Source: Phycisphaerae bacterium (GTDB lineage: Bacteria; Planctomycetota; Phycisphaerae; UBA1845). From it: a stretch of DNA of 33,433 bases. Of the stretch, positions 7,396 to 15,172 are shown in pieces. The notes under the pieces are model-generated. The model saw nothing but the letters and a program-made list of their open reading frames with translations, searched no databases and was not told the DNA's origin. The stretch lies in the NCBI GenBank assembly GCA_030429365.1, contig JAUIEW010000022.1:1-33433 (forward strand), given 5' to 3'. The translations under genes were made by a program, and so were the position numbers. Position 1 is the stretch's first letter, and every line of letters starts with the position of its first letter.

Positions 7396-8352
7396 ATGAC
7401 CGAACAGACCATGCAAGCCCCCGCACGCCAAGCCGAATCGCCCGAAGTTCACCCGCAGTCTGAAGTCACAAAGTGGGAAGCGTTTTCGTTTGCATCGATG
7501 CGTTTGTTTCTGGGTGGGCTGCTGCGTGTCGTCGGGCTTGGCGGACTCTATCACCTGTCGCGCGGGTTTGGCGGACTCGAATACCTCATCGATTACAAAC
7601 GCCGGCGGCGCGTCGGCAAAATGCAGTCCATCGTCTTCGATGACAGCACCCCCAAACGCGTTCGCCGCAAATGGGTTTGCGAGCAGTTCATGCGCGCCCG
7701 CTGTGACAAGGTCTTCTATCTGATCTTCGACCTGCTACCCAAAGAGAAGTTGGCCGACTGTTTCGAAATCGTCAATCGCGACATCCTCGATGCCGCGCTG
7801 GTACGCGGCAAGGGTGTGTACGCCATGACGTCGCATATCGGTTCCGGTCACGTCATCGGAATGCTCATGTCGTTTATGGGCTATCGCGTCTCGGGTGTGC
7901 GCAGCCCCAAGGAAGGCAACATCCGCCGATACATGCAGAGTAAATGGGCGGAGAAATATCCCGACCATCCGCCCATCACCCTGTTGTATACCGGCCACTT
8001 CCCCCGACCGATTTATCGATTGTTCAAAGACAACTTCATCCTCGGCAGTTCGTCGGATGTCTCAAAGATTCCCGATAAGAAGATGCGAACCATACCGGTC
8101 AAACTGTTCGGGCATGAACTTGAATTTCTGCTCGGGCCGCTGCTCATCGCGATTCGCTGCAAAGCCACCGTGCTCCAGGCATTCACGCTGAGTTCGCCCG
8201 GATTCAAGTATCGCATCGAATTCCTCGGGCCACTGACCGACCCCGACTCGGGCGACGAATCACCCGAACTGCTGGCCAAGGTCATGCAACAGTACGCCGA
8301 CAACATCGCCGAGTACGCCCGCAAGTATCCCGATCACATCACCAAGCGCTAG
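7396..8352 (+). CDS. LpxL/HtrB-like lysophospholipid or lipid A acyltransferase family protein
   Basis: The 318-residue length and layout match the LpxL/LpxM (HtrB) family of membrane-bound acyltransferases that add secondary acyl chains to lipid A or related lipids. It has a polar N-terminus, a hydrophobic segment near 35-55 ([20 protein letters not shown]), and the signature region [20 protein letters not shown] at 140-159. In the family the catalytic pair is HxxxxE or HxxxxD. Here H147 is kept but the acidic partner position is H152, so activity or chemistry may differ. Later features include [10 protein letters not shown] and a C-terminal [15 protein letters not shown] helix typical of the family. 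It is monocistronic and convergent with katA; the two stop codons share a CTAG. A role in outer-membrane lipid assembly is likely, with the exact acceptor unknown. Confidence 0.75.
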   Translation: MTEQTMQAPARQAESPEVHPQSEVTKWEAFSFASMRLFLGGLLRVVGLGGLYHLSRGFGGLEYLIDYKRRRRVGKMQSIVFDDSTPKRVRRKWVCEQFMRARCDKVFYLIFDLLPKEKLADCFEIVNRDILDAALVRGKGVYAMTSHIGSGHVIGMLMSFMGYRVSGVRSPKEGNIRRYMQSKWAEKYPDHPPITLLYTGHFPRPIYRLFKDNFILGSSSDVSKIPDKKMRTIPVKLFGHELEFLLGPLLIAIRCKATVLQAFTLSSPGFKYRIEFLGPLTDPDSGDESPELLAKVMQQYADNIAEYARKYPDHITKR

Positions 8353-9800
8353 TTGCCCTTGCAACGCTTCAGCGCTTCGCGGACGCCGTCGGCATACGCG
8401 GGATCGATCTTTTCGAAATGCCCCAACTGCCGCTCGACGATTTCATCGGACACGTCGGCCATCGCTTCGGCGAGGTTTGAAAACAACCGCCCCTTCTGAT
8501 CGGCATCGAACAAATTGAACAGTGCCCGAGGTTGGCTGTAGTCGTCATTGCCTTCGCGGTGGTTGTAGCGATCCGCATCACCCGAGATTTTCAACGGCGG
8601 TTCTGCCGCTTCCGGCTGCTCAACAGGGCCACCAAACGAGTTGGGCTCGTAGTACGCGTCGGCGTTCTCAGCGTTCGGGAAGAACCGCATCGCGCCGTCT
8701 TTGTGGTAGTGGTGCACCGGGCACTTCGGCGCGTTGACCGGCAGCGCCTCGTAGTGCGTACCGAGACGATAACGATGGGCGTCGGCGTAGGAGAAAATCC
8801 GAGCTTGGAGCATCTTGTCCGGTGAGAAACCGATACCGGGCACGATGTTCGACGGCGAGAATGCGGCTTGCTCAATGTCGGTGAAGTAGTTTTCGGGGTT
8901 GCGATTCAACTCCATCACGCCAACATCGATGAGCGGATACTCACCGTGGGGCCAAATCTTCGTGAGGTCAAACGGGTTGTACGATGTCTTTTCCGCGTCG
9001 GTTTCTGGCATGATCTGCACGCAAAAGCGCCACTTGGGATAGTCGCCGCGCTCGATCGCCGAATACAGATCTTCCTGCGTGGACTCACGCGTCTTGCCGA
9101 CAACCTCTGCGGCTTCCGCGTTGGTCCAGTGCTTGTGACCCTGCATCGTTTTGAAATGGAACTTCACCCAGAAGCGTTCGTTCTTGGCGTTGATGAAGCT
9201 ATACGTGTGGCTGCCATATCCGTTGATGTTTCGCACGCCCACCGGCAGACCGCGATCCGAAAAGAGAATCGTGACCTGGTGCAGTGATTCGGGCGACTGT
9301 GACCAGAAATCCCACATCGCCGTCGTCGAGCGCAGGTTCGTTTTCGGATGACGCTTCTGCGTGTGAATGAAGTCAGGGAACTTGTACGCGTCGCGAATGA
9401 AGAACACGGGCGTGTTGTTGCCCACCATGTCCCAGTTGCCGTCGTCGGTGTAGAACTTCAAGGCGAAGCCGCGCACGTCGCGCTCGGCATCTGCCGCGCC
9501 CAACTCGCCCGCCACCGTCGAAAACCGCGCGAGCATGTCGATCTCTTTGCCCACCTCGGCGAACACCTTGGCCTTCGAGTACTTGGTGATGTCGTGTGTG
9601 ATCTTAAGCTTTCCAAACGCCCCCCAACCCTTGGCGTGTACCACCCGCTCGGGGATGCGCTCGCGATTCTGATGGGCGAGTTTCTCGAGCAGTTGATAGT
9701 CCTGCATGAGCACCGGTCCGCGCGCACCAGCCGTCATCGAGTTCTGGTTGTCAGAGACCGGCGCACCAGCCGTCGTCGTCAGTTTGGGATTCTTGGACAT
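8349..9800 (-). CDS. katA: Monofunctional heme catalase
   Basis: A 483-residue small-subunit (clade 3 type) catalase that converts hydrogen peroxide to water and oxygen. The signature residues are all present: distal His55 in [10 protein letters not shown], Asn128 in [11 protein letters not shown], and the proximal heme ligand Tyr338 with Arg334 in [14 protein letters not shown]. The conserved [16 protein letters not shown] segment ([17 protein letters not shown]) is also present. The ATG at 9800 is preferred because AAGGAG lies eight bases before it; an in-frame GTG at 9809 overlaps that ribosome site. It is transcribed divergently from oxyR, and the shared intergenic region carries an OxyR box, so peroxide induction is expected. 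The protein has no signal peptide and should be cytoplasmic. It converges on the acyltransferase gene with overlapping stops. Confidence 0.96.
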   Translation of the reverse strand: MSKNPKLTTTAGAPVSDNQNSMTAGARGPVLMQDYQLLEKLAHQNRERIPERVVHAKGWGAFGKLKITHDITKYSKAKVFAEVGKEIDMLARFSTVAGELGAADAERDVRGFALKFYTDDGNWDMVGNNTPVFFIRDAYKFPDFIHTQKRHPKTNLRSTTAMWDFWSQSPESLHQVTILFSDRGLPVGVRNINGYGSHTYSFINAKNERFWVKFHFKTMQGHKHWTNAEAAEVVGKTRESTQEDLYSAIERGDYPKWRFCVQIMPETDAEKTSYNPFDLTKIWPHGEYPLIDVGVMELNRNPENYFTDIEQAAFSPSNIVPGIGFSPDKMLQARIFSYADAHRYRLGTHYEALPVNAPKCPVHHYHKDGAMRFFPNAENADAYYEPNSFGGPVEQPEAAEPPLKISGDADRYNHREGNDDYSQPRALFNLFDADQKGRLFSNLAEAMADVSDEIVERQLGHFEKIDPAYADGVREALKRCKGN

Positions 9801-9903
9801 CTGCGTCACTCCTTGTTGCGAGCGTTCCTATTCAATGGCACAAACCCGTCAGCGCAATTCGTGATTGCGGCTTGACGGACGAATCTTTTTGATTTCGTTA
9901 GAG

Positions 9904-9932
9904 ATCTTAACCCTCGAATTGCTATAATCCAA
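9904..9932 (-). promoter_or_regulatory. katA promoter next to the OxyR box
   Basis: On the minus strand, TTGGAT (9932-9927) and TAAGAT (9909-9904) are separated by 17 bp. Both hexamers are imperfect, as expected for an activator-dependent promoter. The -35 abuts the OxyR box at 9933, the usual geometry for OxyR contact with RNA polymerase. The leader would be about 97 bases. Confidence 0.55.
9923..9928 (+). promoter_or_regulatory. Consensus -10 box for oxyR
   Basis: A perfect TATAAT with no convincing -35. Transcription would start near 9935, so the OxyR box would cover the start site and leader, fitting autorepression as known for E. coli oxyR. Confidence 0.5.
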
Positions 9933-9969
9933 AGACATAGTATCTATTGGATTGATAGGGATAGCCTAT
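9933..9969. promoter_or_regulatory. OxyR binding site (ATAG-N7-CTAT type)
   Basis: The established OxyR consensus is ATAG-N7-CTAT-N7-ATAG-N7-CTAT. Here CTAT (9944-9947), ATAG (9955-9958) and CTAT (9966-9969) are perfect with exact seven-base gaps. The first quarter-site at 9933-9936 is AGAC, matching two of four bases. The last half-site overlaps the oxyR ATG (9968-9970). Confidence 0.8.
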
Positions 9970-10846
9970 GGAATTGCACCAACTGCGATATTTCGTCACG
10001 GTGGCTGACAAAGGGGGATTTACGAGGGCAGCAGAGGCCTGTTTCGTATCCCAGCCGTCGCTTAGCCAGCAGATCATCAAGCTCGAACGCGAGTTGGGGC
10101 ACCGCCTTTTTGACCGCCTGGGACGAACCGTGAAGCTCACAGAAGCCGGTCACGCGGCTTACGCCCACGCCATCGCCATCCTTCGCTCCGTCGACGAAAT
10201 CGAAGACAGCGTCATCGCCGCCACCGCGCCGGAAAAAGGCACCATCACCATCGGCGCAATCCCGACCATCGCCCCCTACCTCATGCCAGCGATCATCAAA
10301 CGATTTGCCAAAACCTATCCCGAATCGGTCATCTCGATCCACGAGGACCTGACAGCCGAAACCGAACGACGCTGTGCCGTTGGCGAAATCGACATTGGCA
10401 TCATCGCCACACTGCCAGCCAACAACGCCCTGCGCAGTCAGGAATTGTTCACCGAAGAAATGCTGCTCGCGCTGCCGCCAAAGCATCGCCTTGCGAACAA
10501 GAAACGGATCGGCTTGGAAGATGTTGCCGAAGAACCGTTCGTGCTCATGAACGAGTTGCACTGTCTCGGCGAACAGGTGGTGGGCTTCTGCCACAAGCAA
10601 GGCTGTCTGCCAGTCGTGCGCTGCGTCGGCGTACAGCTTCTGACCATTCAGCAACTCGTTGCATTGGGGCGCGGCGTATCGCTCATCCCCGCGATGGCCG
10701 CCCAGGCCGACAAACGCTGCGCCTACCGATCACTGACCGCGCCGAAACCGCAGCGCACGATTCGCATGATCTGGCACAAGGATCGCTATCAATCTCAACT
10801 GGTTCGGGCGTTCTTGGACGTACTGGCCCGATTCGGAAATGTGTAA
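9968..10846 (+). CDS. oxyR: OxyR-type peroxide-sensing LysR-family regulator
   Basis: A 292-residue LysR-type regulator. The N-terminal winged helix (1-60; FTRAAEACFVSQPSLSQQI) is followed by a linker helix and a periplasmic-binding-like effector domain from about residue 91. Both redox cysteines of E. coli OxyR are present at the same numbers, C199 and C208, in HCLGEQVVGFC, and the IPTIAPYLMP segment matches OxyR's IPTVGPYLLP. It should sense hydrogen peroxide through a C199-C208 disulfide and activate the divergent katA. AGGGA lies six bases before the ATG and inside the OxyR box. The gene ends directly against the convergent diguanylate cyclase gene: stops at 10844-10846 and 10847-10849 with no gap. 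Symbol based on the cysteine pair and context. Confidence 0.93.
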   Translation: MELHQLRYFVTVADKGGFTRAAEACFVSQPSLSQQIIKLERELGHRLFDRLGRTVKLTEAGHAAYAHAIAILRSVDEIEDSVIAATAPEKGTITIGAIPTIAPYLMPAIIKRFAKTYPESVISIHEDLTAETERRCAVGEIDIGIIATLPANNALRSQELFTEEMLLALPPKHRLANKKRIGLEDVAEEPFVLMNELHCLGEQVVGFCHKQGCLPVVRCVGVQLLTIQQLVALGRGVSLIPAMAAQADKRCAYRSLTAPKPQRTIRMIWHKDRYQSQLVRAFLDVLARFGNV

Positions 10847-12157
10847 CTACGAATTGGAAGTCGCGTCGGTGTGTTCGCCAAACACGAGCACGCGGTTCTT
10901 GCCCGCGCCCTTCGCCCGCAAGAGCGCCTCGTCGGCTTGGGCGATTAACTCTTCTGCTGTCGATGCATCCCACGGGAAACTCGCGAGTCCGCCGCTGATG
11001 GTGATCGAACCGGGGGCGTGGTCGACGAGCGACTCGCATTGCCAACCGAGCAGATCCTGCTTGAATCGCTCCAACACGCTCAGCGCATCAAGCGGATGAT
11101 TGCTGCCAGCCACCCGCGGTTGATCTGCATCCCAGAAAATCACACAGAATTCATCACCGCCATAGCGCGTCACAATGTCGTGATCGCGGCAGTGCGATTG
11201 GAACATCTTGCCAATGCAGCGGATGATTTCGTCGCCAGCCGCATGACCGTAGGCGTCGTTGTAACCCTTGAAATCATCGATATCGAACAGCAACACCGTC
11301 ACGCGGAACCGATCGCGCCGCGCCTTCTCCAACAGATCCGTCAGCAGACGAAGGGCATAACGCCGATTGTGCAACCCGCTCAACTCATCCGTCAGCGCTT
11401 CTTTGCGCCACGAACGATGGTTGGCAGCCGCATCCAAGATGTGGGAAGACAATCGTCCATAATGCGCGAGCTTATCGATGTCAGCCGGTCGATACGGCAT
11501 GCGTCGCGGACCGACACTGATCTGCCCGATCGTCTGCGTACCGCGTTTGATCAGCTCAACAAGCACGGGCTCAGCCACCGTTCCGCCGCTCGATGCCGTC
11601 GAACCGTCGGCAACAATCGTCACCGATTCACTTTGCATCGCCAGTCGGACGAGGTCGGCCAACCTTGTCAGCGTTGAAAAATCGTCGCGTCCCAAATGCG
11701 CAAGCAAATCACTCAGCGCCGCGATTTCATCCATCGACGCGGTTGCGCACTTCTCGCCGTCGCGCGAAAGATCCGTCCGCGTCACAAATCCCAGCGCCGT
11801 ATCGAACTCAGCGTGATCGACCGGAAGAAGCAGATAGTCATCCGCACCGGACGCCGCGATCGGTTTGACATGCGGTTCCAACTCAACTGTGCAGCAAAGA
11901 ATAACCTTCGTGTGTTCGCCAGCCGCTTCCCGCAAACCGCGCAGCGCCGGCAGAAGTTGCGGATCGTCATCGGTCACATGCACCAGCACCGCCCGAACGT
12001 TGCTGTGCGCCAACTCATCGATTCCTTCCAGAAAACTCGTTGTCTTCACCACCACGCAGTTCTGGTAGCGATCACGCAGAAAACCCGACAACTCGTCGGA
12101 TGACTCGATGAGCAACAACCGGTCGCGTTCGAGAATGTTGGGCGATGAAGAGATCAA
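10847..12157 (-). CDS. Diguanylate cyclase with degenerate receiver and GAF-like middle region
   Basis: A 436-residue protein. Residues about 10-125 have a receiver fold pattern, but the phospho-acceptor Asp position (VRAVLVHVTDDD) and the conserved Lys (DDYLLLPVD) are lost, so it is probably a pseudo-receiver. Residues about 150-245 look GAF-like. The C-terminal GGDEF domain (about 255-430) keeps FDIDDFKGYNDAYGHAAGD, the active site GGDEF at 333-337 and an inhibitory-site RxxD (RDHD, 324-327) five residues before it. It should therefore make cyclic di-GMP with product inhibition. The start codon is TTG at 12157, with AGG about six bases upstream. It lies 60 bp downstream of a second receiver-like gene and is probably co-transcribed with it. 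The input signal is unknown. Confidence 0.9.
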   Translation of the reverse strand: MISSSPNILERDRLLLIESSDELSGFLRDRYQNCVVVKTTSFLEGIDELAHSNVRAVLVHVTDDDPQLLPALRGLREAAGEHTKVILCCTVELEPHVKPIAASGADDYLLLPVDHAEFDTALGFVTRTDLSRDGEKCATASMDEIAALSDLLAHLGRDDFSTLTRLADLVRLAMQSESVTIVADGSTASSGGTVAEPVLVELIKRGTQTIGQISVGPRRMPYRPADIDKLAHYGRLSSHILDAAANHRSWRKEALTDELSGLHNRRYALRLLTDLLEKARRDRFRVTVLLFDIDDFKGYNDAYGHAAGDEIIRCIGKMFQSHCRDHDIVTRYGGDEFCVIFWDADQPRVAGSNHPLDALSVLERFKQDLLGWQCESLVDHAPGSITISGGLASFPWDASTAEELIAQADEALLRAKGAGKNRVLVFGEHTDATSNS

Positions 12158-12217
12158 TGAAGCCTGCTTTCGTTGCTGTCGATTCCGTGATCGAAACGAT
12201 TCAATGGGTTGCGCTCG

Positions 12218-13282
12218 CTATTCACCAAGCAGCAAACTTAATTCTTCCGGCGAAAGAAGCGGCGGATCATCCGACATCGCTTCGGCATCGTCTGCCCCTT
12301 GTCCATCCTGACTGCCTGCCGCGTCCTCAACCGGAGCGGCTGGCGGTGTTGGCCCAGTTCGAGTCGGCCCAGTTCGCGTTGGCGGCGTACGCCTCGTTTC
12401 GCGGCTTGACTCGGACCAAGGGACAATCACGGGCCGACAATCGTCGGGACTGTCGTCATCAAATCCGGATTCGTCGGTCGGCTCACCTGGGGCCCGGTCG
12501 GAGTCGCAGTCTGAATCGTACCGGTCCGAAGCGTTATCTACGTCCAGGTCAGCCAAGGGTTCTTCGCCAACGTCCGCCAATTCCGGCGATCGGTCTGCGG
12601 GCGGATGACTTGGAATGCCCCCGGAAGATGTCCCAACCCCACTGGTTTCTATGCCCCCCGAAATGCCGGGGTCAACTGCAGCTTTGGTATTCGCTTCACT
12701 GGCGTCGGCGACGTCCGAATCCCAAGCCGCGTCAGCGGAGACCCCAGAAACGGGTCCTACAGTTTCAGCATCCAATTCATTATCGGGAGAGGCAAATGTT
12801 TCCGAATTATTTTGCGGCTCATCTCCATCCGCGATGTCAGTCGGAAAATCGCCCCAAACGTCGTTTTCGGCAGAGCCAGCGTCGGCAATTGCCCCTTCGT
12901 CACCGAACTCGGCCAATATCCCTTCAACCGCCTCGGACGAAAGTCGCGCGGCAGCGCCGGCTTGTATGGCCCGATCGATCTTCGCAACGCAGCGGTCTTC
13001 ACCCACCACAAAGATGCAAAGCTCGGGATACGATCGCGTGCAGATCGAAAAGAACTCAAATTCAGGCGTGGTCAGCCAATCCACCCGAACCAGGGCGATC
13101 ACCGGCTTGACCGTCTTGATCCGCGCCAGCGCCTCATACACCGACGGGCAATGCACCAACGCAAAGGCATGATCCCCCATCAACCTCTGGATTGACGGCG
13201 GCAGTTCGTCGGCATCGATGTCGACGCACAGAATCACCTCTTTGGATTCGGGATTCGTCTCTGCCAAATTCATCTCGAACAC
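12218..13282 (-). CDS. Receiver-like protein with long acidic disordered tail
   Basis: A 354-residue protein. Residues about 15-130 resemble a receiver domain (VILCVDIDADE at the N-terminal acidic pocket, VIALVRVDWLTTPE at the phospho-Asp position, CIFVVGEDR), although the conserved Lys is not evident (AGAAARLSSE). From about 130 to the end it is rich in Asp, Glu, Ser, Pro and Gly and should be disordered. It includes a tandem RTGPTRTGPT stretch and ends in LLSPEELSLLLGE, which resembles the short LSxxEIDALL peptide at the FliM N-terminus. It lies upstream of the diguanylate cyclase on the same strand. Start choices are GTG 13282 or ATG 13273, neither with a strong ribosome site. Predicted role: signalling adaptor for the cyclase; this is inference. 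Confidence 0.7.
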   Translation of the reverse strand: MFEMNLAETNPESKEVILCVDIDADELPPSIQRLMGDHAFALVHCPSVYEALARIKTVKPVIALVRVDWLTTPEFEFFSICTRSYPELCIFVVGEDRCVAKIDRAIQAGAAARLSSEAVEGILAEFGDEGAIADAGSAENDVWGDFPTDIADGDEPQNNSETFASPDNELDAETVGPVSGVSADAAWDSDVADASEANTKAAVDPGISGGIETSGVGTSSGGIPSHPPADRSPELADVGEEPLADLDVDNASDRYDSDCDSDRAPGEPTDESGFDDDSPDDCRPVIVPWSESSRETRRTPPTRTGPTRTGPTPPAAPVEDAAGSQDGQGADDAEAMSDDPPLLSPEELSLLLGE

Positions 13283-13305
13283 CGACCAGTGAATTAAGAT
13301 CTGAT

Positions 13306-13404
13306 CTATTTCGTCAGCAACTTCGCCCCGTCCAACTGCCCTGGAGACAAATCGCCGAAATTCGCGATCTTGCCCAGCTTACAGGTGGCACAGGTGATGG
13401 TCAA
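13306..13404 (-). CDS. Possible 32-residue CxxC micropeptide
   Basis: A TTG at 13404 opens a frame of 32 codons ending TAG at 13308-13306, reading LTITCATCKLGKIANFGDLS and continuing PGQLDGAKLLTK. It sits 23 bp before the receiver-like gene and 62 bp after the tRNA-binding gene, on the same strand. The composition looks protein-like and it has one CxxC pair, but there is no clear ribosome site. It may be a real small gene or a remnant of a longer one. Low confidence. Confidence 0.25.
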   Translation of the reverse strand: MTITCATCKLGKIANFGDLSPGQLDGAKLLTK

Positions 13405-13466
13405 CGATTCAGTTTCAAGTGATCCGACGGCTCAGAATGCCGCCCAACGTTGCTGCAGCCCCCATG

Positions 13467-13868
13467 TCAGCCGACCGAACTGCCCGGTTCGATGCTGTCG
13501 TCGGTGGTGACGAGGATCACCTTCGAGCGATCTTCCGAAGAAGCGGCGAGCAACATGCCCTGGCTGACCTCGCCGCGCATCTTGCGGGGGGCAAGGTTGG
13601 CGACGACGACAATGTTCTTACCCACCAGGGAAGCGGCTTCGTAGTGCCCGCGCAACCCGGCGCAGATCTGCCGCTGCTCGGTTCCCAGATCAACCTTGAG
13701 CACGATGAGCTTGTCGGCATTGGGATGGTCGAAAGCTTCGACCACCCGCGCGACCTTCAGACTCACCTTGAAAAAGTCGTCGATGCTGATCAAACCCGAA
13801 TCGTCAGCTTTGGGAGCGGCTTGGGGTTCTGCTTTCGGTTCAGATGCCTGTGGTTTTTCTTCAGTCAT
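13467..13868 (-). CDS. tRNA-binding OB-fold protein (MetRS beta-subunit / Trbp111-like)
   Basis: A 133-residue protein. An Ala/Pro/Lys/Glu-rich N-terminal extension (1-25) precedes the OB-fold tRNA-binding domain. The domain shows ISIDDFFKVSLKVARVVEAF, HPNADKLIVLKVDLG, RQICAGLRGHY, NLAPRKMRG and SQGMLLAA. This is the module found at the C-terminus of many methionyl-tRNA synthetases and as free-standing MetRS beta or Trbp111 proteins, which bind the tRNA outer corner as dimers. No synthetase catalytic domain is encoded next to it, so it is free-standing here, either as a separate subunit of MetRS or a general tRNA chaperone. AGGAG lies ten bases before the ATG, and a 17-bp-spaced promoter sits just upstream. 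Divergent from manA. Confidence 0.9.
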   Translation of the reverse strand: MTEEKPQASEPKAEPQAAPKADDSGLISIDDFFKVSLKVARVVEAFDHPNADKLIVLKVDLGTEQRQICAGLRGHYEAASLVGKNIVVVANLAPRKMRGEVSQGMLLAASSEDRSKVILVTTDDSIEPGSSVG

Positions 13869-13891
13869 GATGCGTTTCTCCTAGGCGCGAA

Positions 13892-13920
13892 AGTGTATCG
13901 AGCCCCCGAAAAAACGCCAA
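13892..13920 (-). promoter_or_regulatory. Promoter of the tRNA-binding protein gene
   Basis: Minus-strand TTGGCG (13920-13915) and TACACT (13897-13892) are separated by 17 bp, followed by AGGAG and the ATG at 13868. The leader would be about 17 bases. Confidence 0.55.
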
Positions 13921-13981
13921 TCATTGCGGCCATACGCACCGACTTTCGCGTTGCGCGGGTAGTTCATTGGCAATCACGCGT

Positions 13982-13987
13982 TACAAT
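13982..13987 (+). promoter_or_regulatory. -10 box immediately before manA
   Basis: TACAAT ends ten bases before the manA ATG, so transcription would start about three or four bases before the start codon. No Shine-Dalgarno sequence fits in the remaining space. The -35 is weak. Leaderless or near-leaderless mRNA candidate. Confidence 0.45.
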
Positions 13988-13997
13988 AGCCGTCATC

Positions 13998-15005
13998 ATG
14001 AAGCCTTGCCCACTTATCTTCAGACCCATCTTCAAGCCCAGAATCTGGGGCGGGCGCAAGATCCACACGCGGTTCGACAAGCCCCTTCCCCCCGGCGAAA
14101 ACTTCGGTGAATCGTGGGAGCTTGCCGACCTTGAAGACGATCAATCGGTGGTTGCGTCGGGCCCGCATCAGGGGCGCACGTTGCGTGAACTGGTGGTCGA
14201 ATGGGGCGATCAACTCCTCGGCGGCATTGCGCTGTTTGAAGGGCGATTCCCGCTGCTGATCAAATACCTCGACGCCCGCGAGCATCTCAGCGTGCAGGTT
14301 CATCCCGATGCCAAGTTAGCCGCCCAACTCGGCGGGACCGTGCGGGTCAAGAACGAAGCGTGGATGGTGATCGATGCGGAACCGGACGGCTGCATCTATC
14401 GCGGGCTGGTCGACGGCGTCACCCCCGACCAATTCTCGAAAGCGTTATCGGACGGCGGCGTTGAGAAACTTCTGAAGCGCATCCCCGTGCGCGCGGGCGA
14501 CGCGTATTACCTTCCGAGCGGAACGATTCACGCGTTGGGCGGCGGCGTGCTGGTGGCTGAGGTGCAAACGCCATCCGACACAACCTATCGCGTTTACGAT
14601 TGGGACCGCGTCGACGCCGCAACGGGCAAACCGCGCGAACTGCACATCGACCGGGCGATGCAGTGCATCAACTTCGGCGACCAGACGATCGACGGCGAAG
14701 AGCGCTCCCACGTCGCGAGCGTGTGGACGACGATCACGCGACTGGTGACGTGCGAGTCGTTTATCATCGAGCGCGTCCGCATGGTTGAAGGGCTCGACCA
14801 GGACATCCCCTACAAGCAGCTCGTCGTGTGGATGGTGCTGGAAGGTCGGGCGACCATTACATGGGATAATGGCCAATCACGTCTCGACGTCGGCAAGGGC
14901 GACACCGTTCTCATCCCTGCCGGCGCGAATGACTGTCGCCTGCAGACCGAGACCGATTGCGTCTGGCTCGAAGTCACCGTCCCCGGGTCCGCACAATCGG
15001 AATAA
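13998..15005 (+). CDS. manA: Mannose-6-phosphate isomerase, class I
   Basis: A 335-residue cytoplasmic zinc enzyme interconverting fructose-6-phosphate and mannose-6-phosphate, the entry to GDP-mannose and mannose-containing polysaccharides. It is the short bacterial form. Zinc ligands expected for the family are visible: Gln100 and His102 in LSVQVHPD, Glu120 in RVKNEAWMV and His178 in LPSGTIHALGGG. The active-site Arg198 lies in TTYRVYDWDR. The N-terminus FRPIFKPRIWGGRKI is typical. The open frame extends upstream to 13419, but that part is antisense to the tRNA-binding gene and lacks homology, so ATG 13998 is the start. The product may feed the exopolysaccharide genes at 27580-32559. Confidence 0.94.
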   Translation: MKPCPLIFRPIFKPRIWGGRKIHTRFDKPLPPGENFGESWELADLEDDQSVVASGPHQGRTLRELVVEWGDQLLGGIALFEGRFPLLIKYLDAREHLSVQVHPDAKLAAQLGGTVRVKNEAWMVIDAEPDGCIYRGLVDGVTPDQFSKALSDGGVEKLLKRIPVRAGDAYYLPSGTIHALGGGVLVAEVQTPSDTTYRVYDWDRVDAATGKPRELHIDRAMQCINFGDQTIDGEERSHVASVWTTITRLVTCESFIIERVRMVEGLDQDIPYKQLVVWMVLEGRATITWDNGQSRLDVGKGDTVLIPAGANDCRLQTETDCVWLEVTVPGSAQSE

Positions 15006-15172
15006 TCCACAGGCCAAACAACCCGCTGCCACTTGCCACGCGCCTGAATCTCCTCGCCCCCATTGAGCCTCCCCCCCAAAAATCGTTAGGATGGCTTACC
15101 GTTGGAATGGAGAAGCTGGTGAGCGTAGGCTAGACAATGCGCCGCCATCCGCGAATCACCCAGGGCAGCAGA

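Noticed and set aside
12145-13110. A 321-codon plus-strand open frame
   Set aside because: Arg/Pro/Gln-rich and antisense to the receiver-like gene, whose minus-strand reading has a receiver pattern and a clear acidic tail.
13419-13997. A long N-terminal extension of manA
   Set aside because: It overlaps the tRNA-binding gene in antisense, lacks family sequence, and the normal ManA N-terminus begins at 13998.
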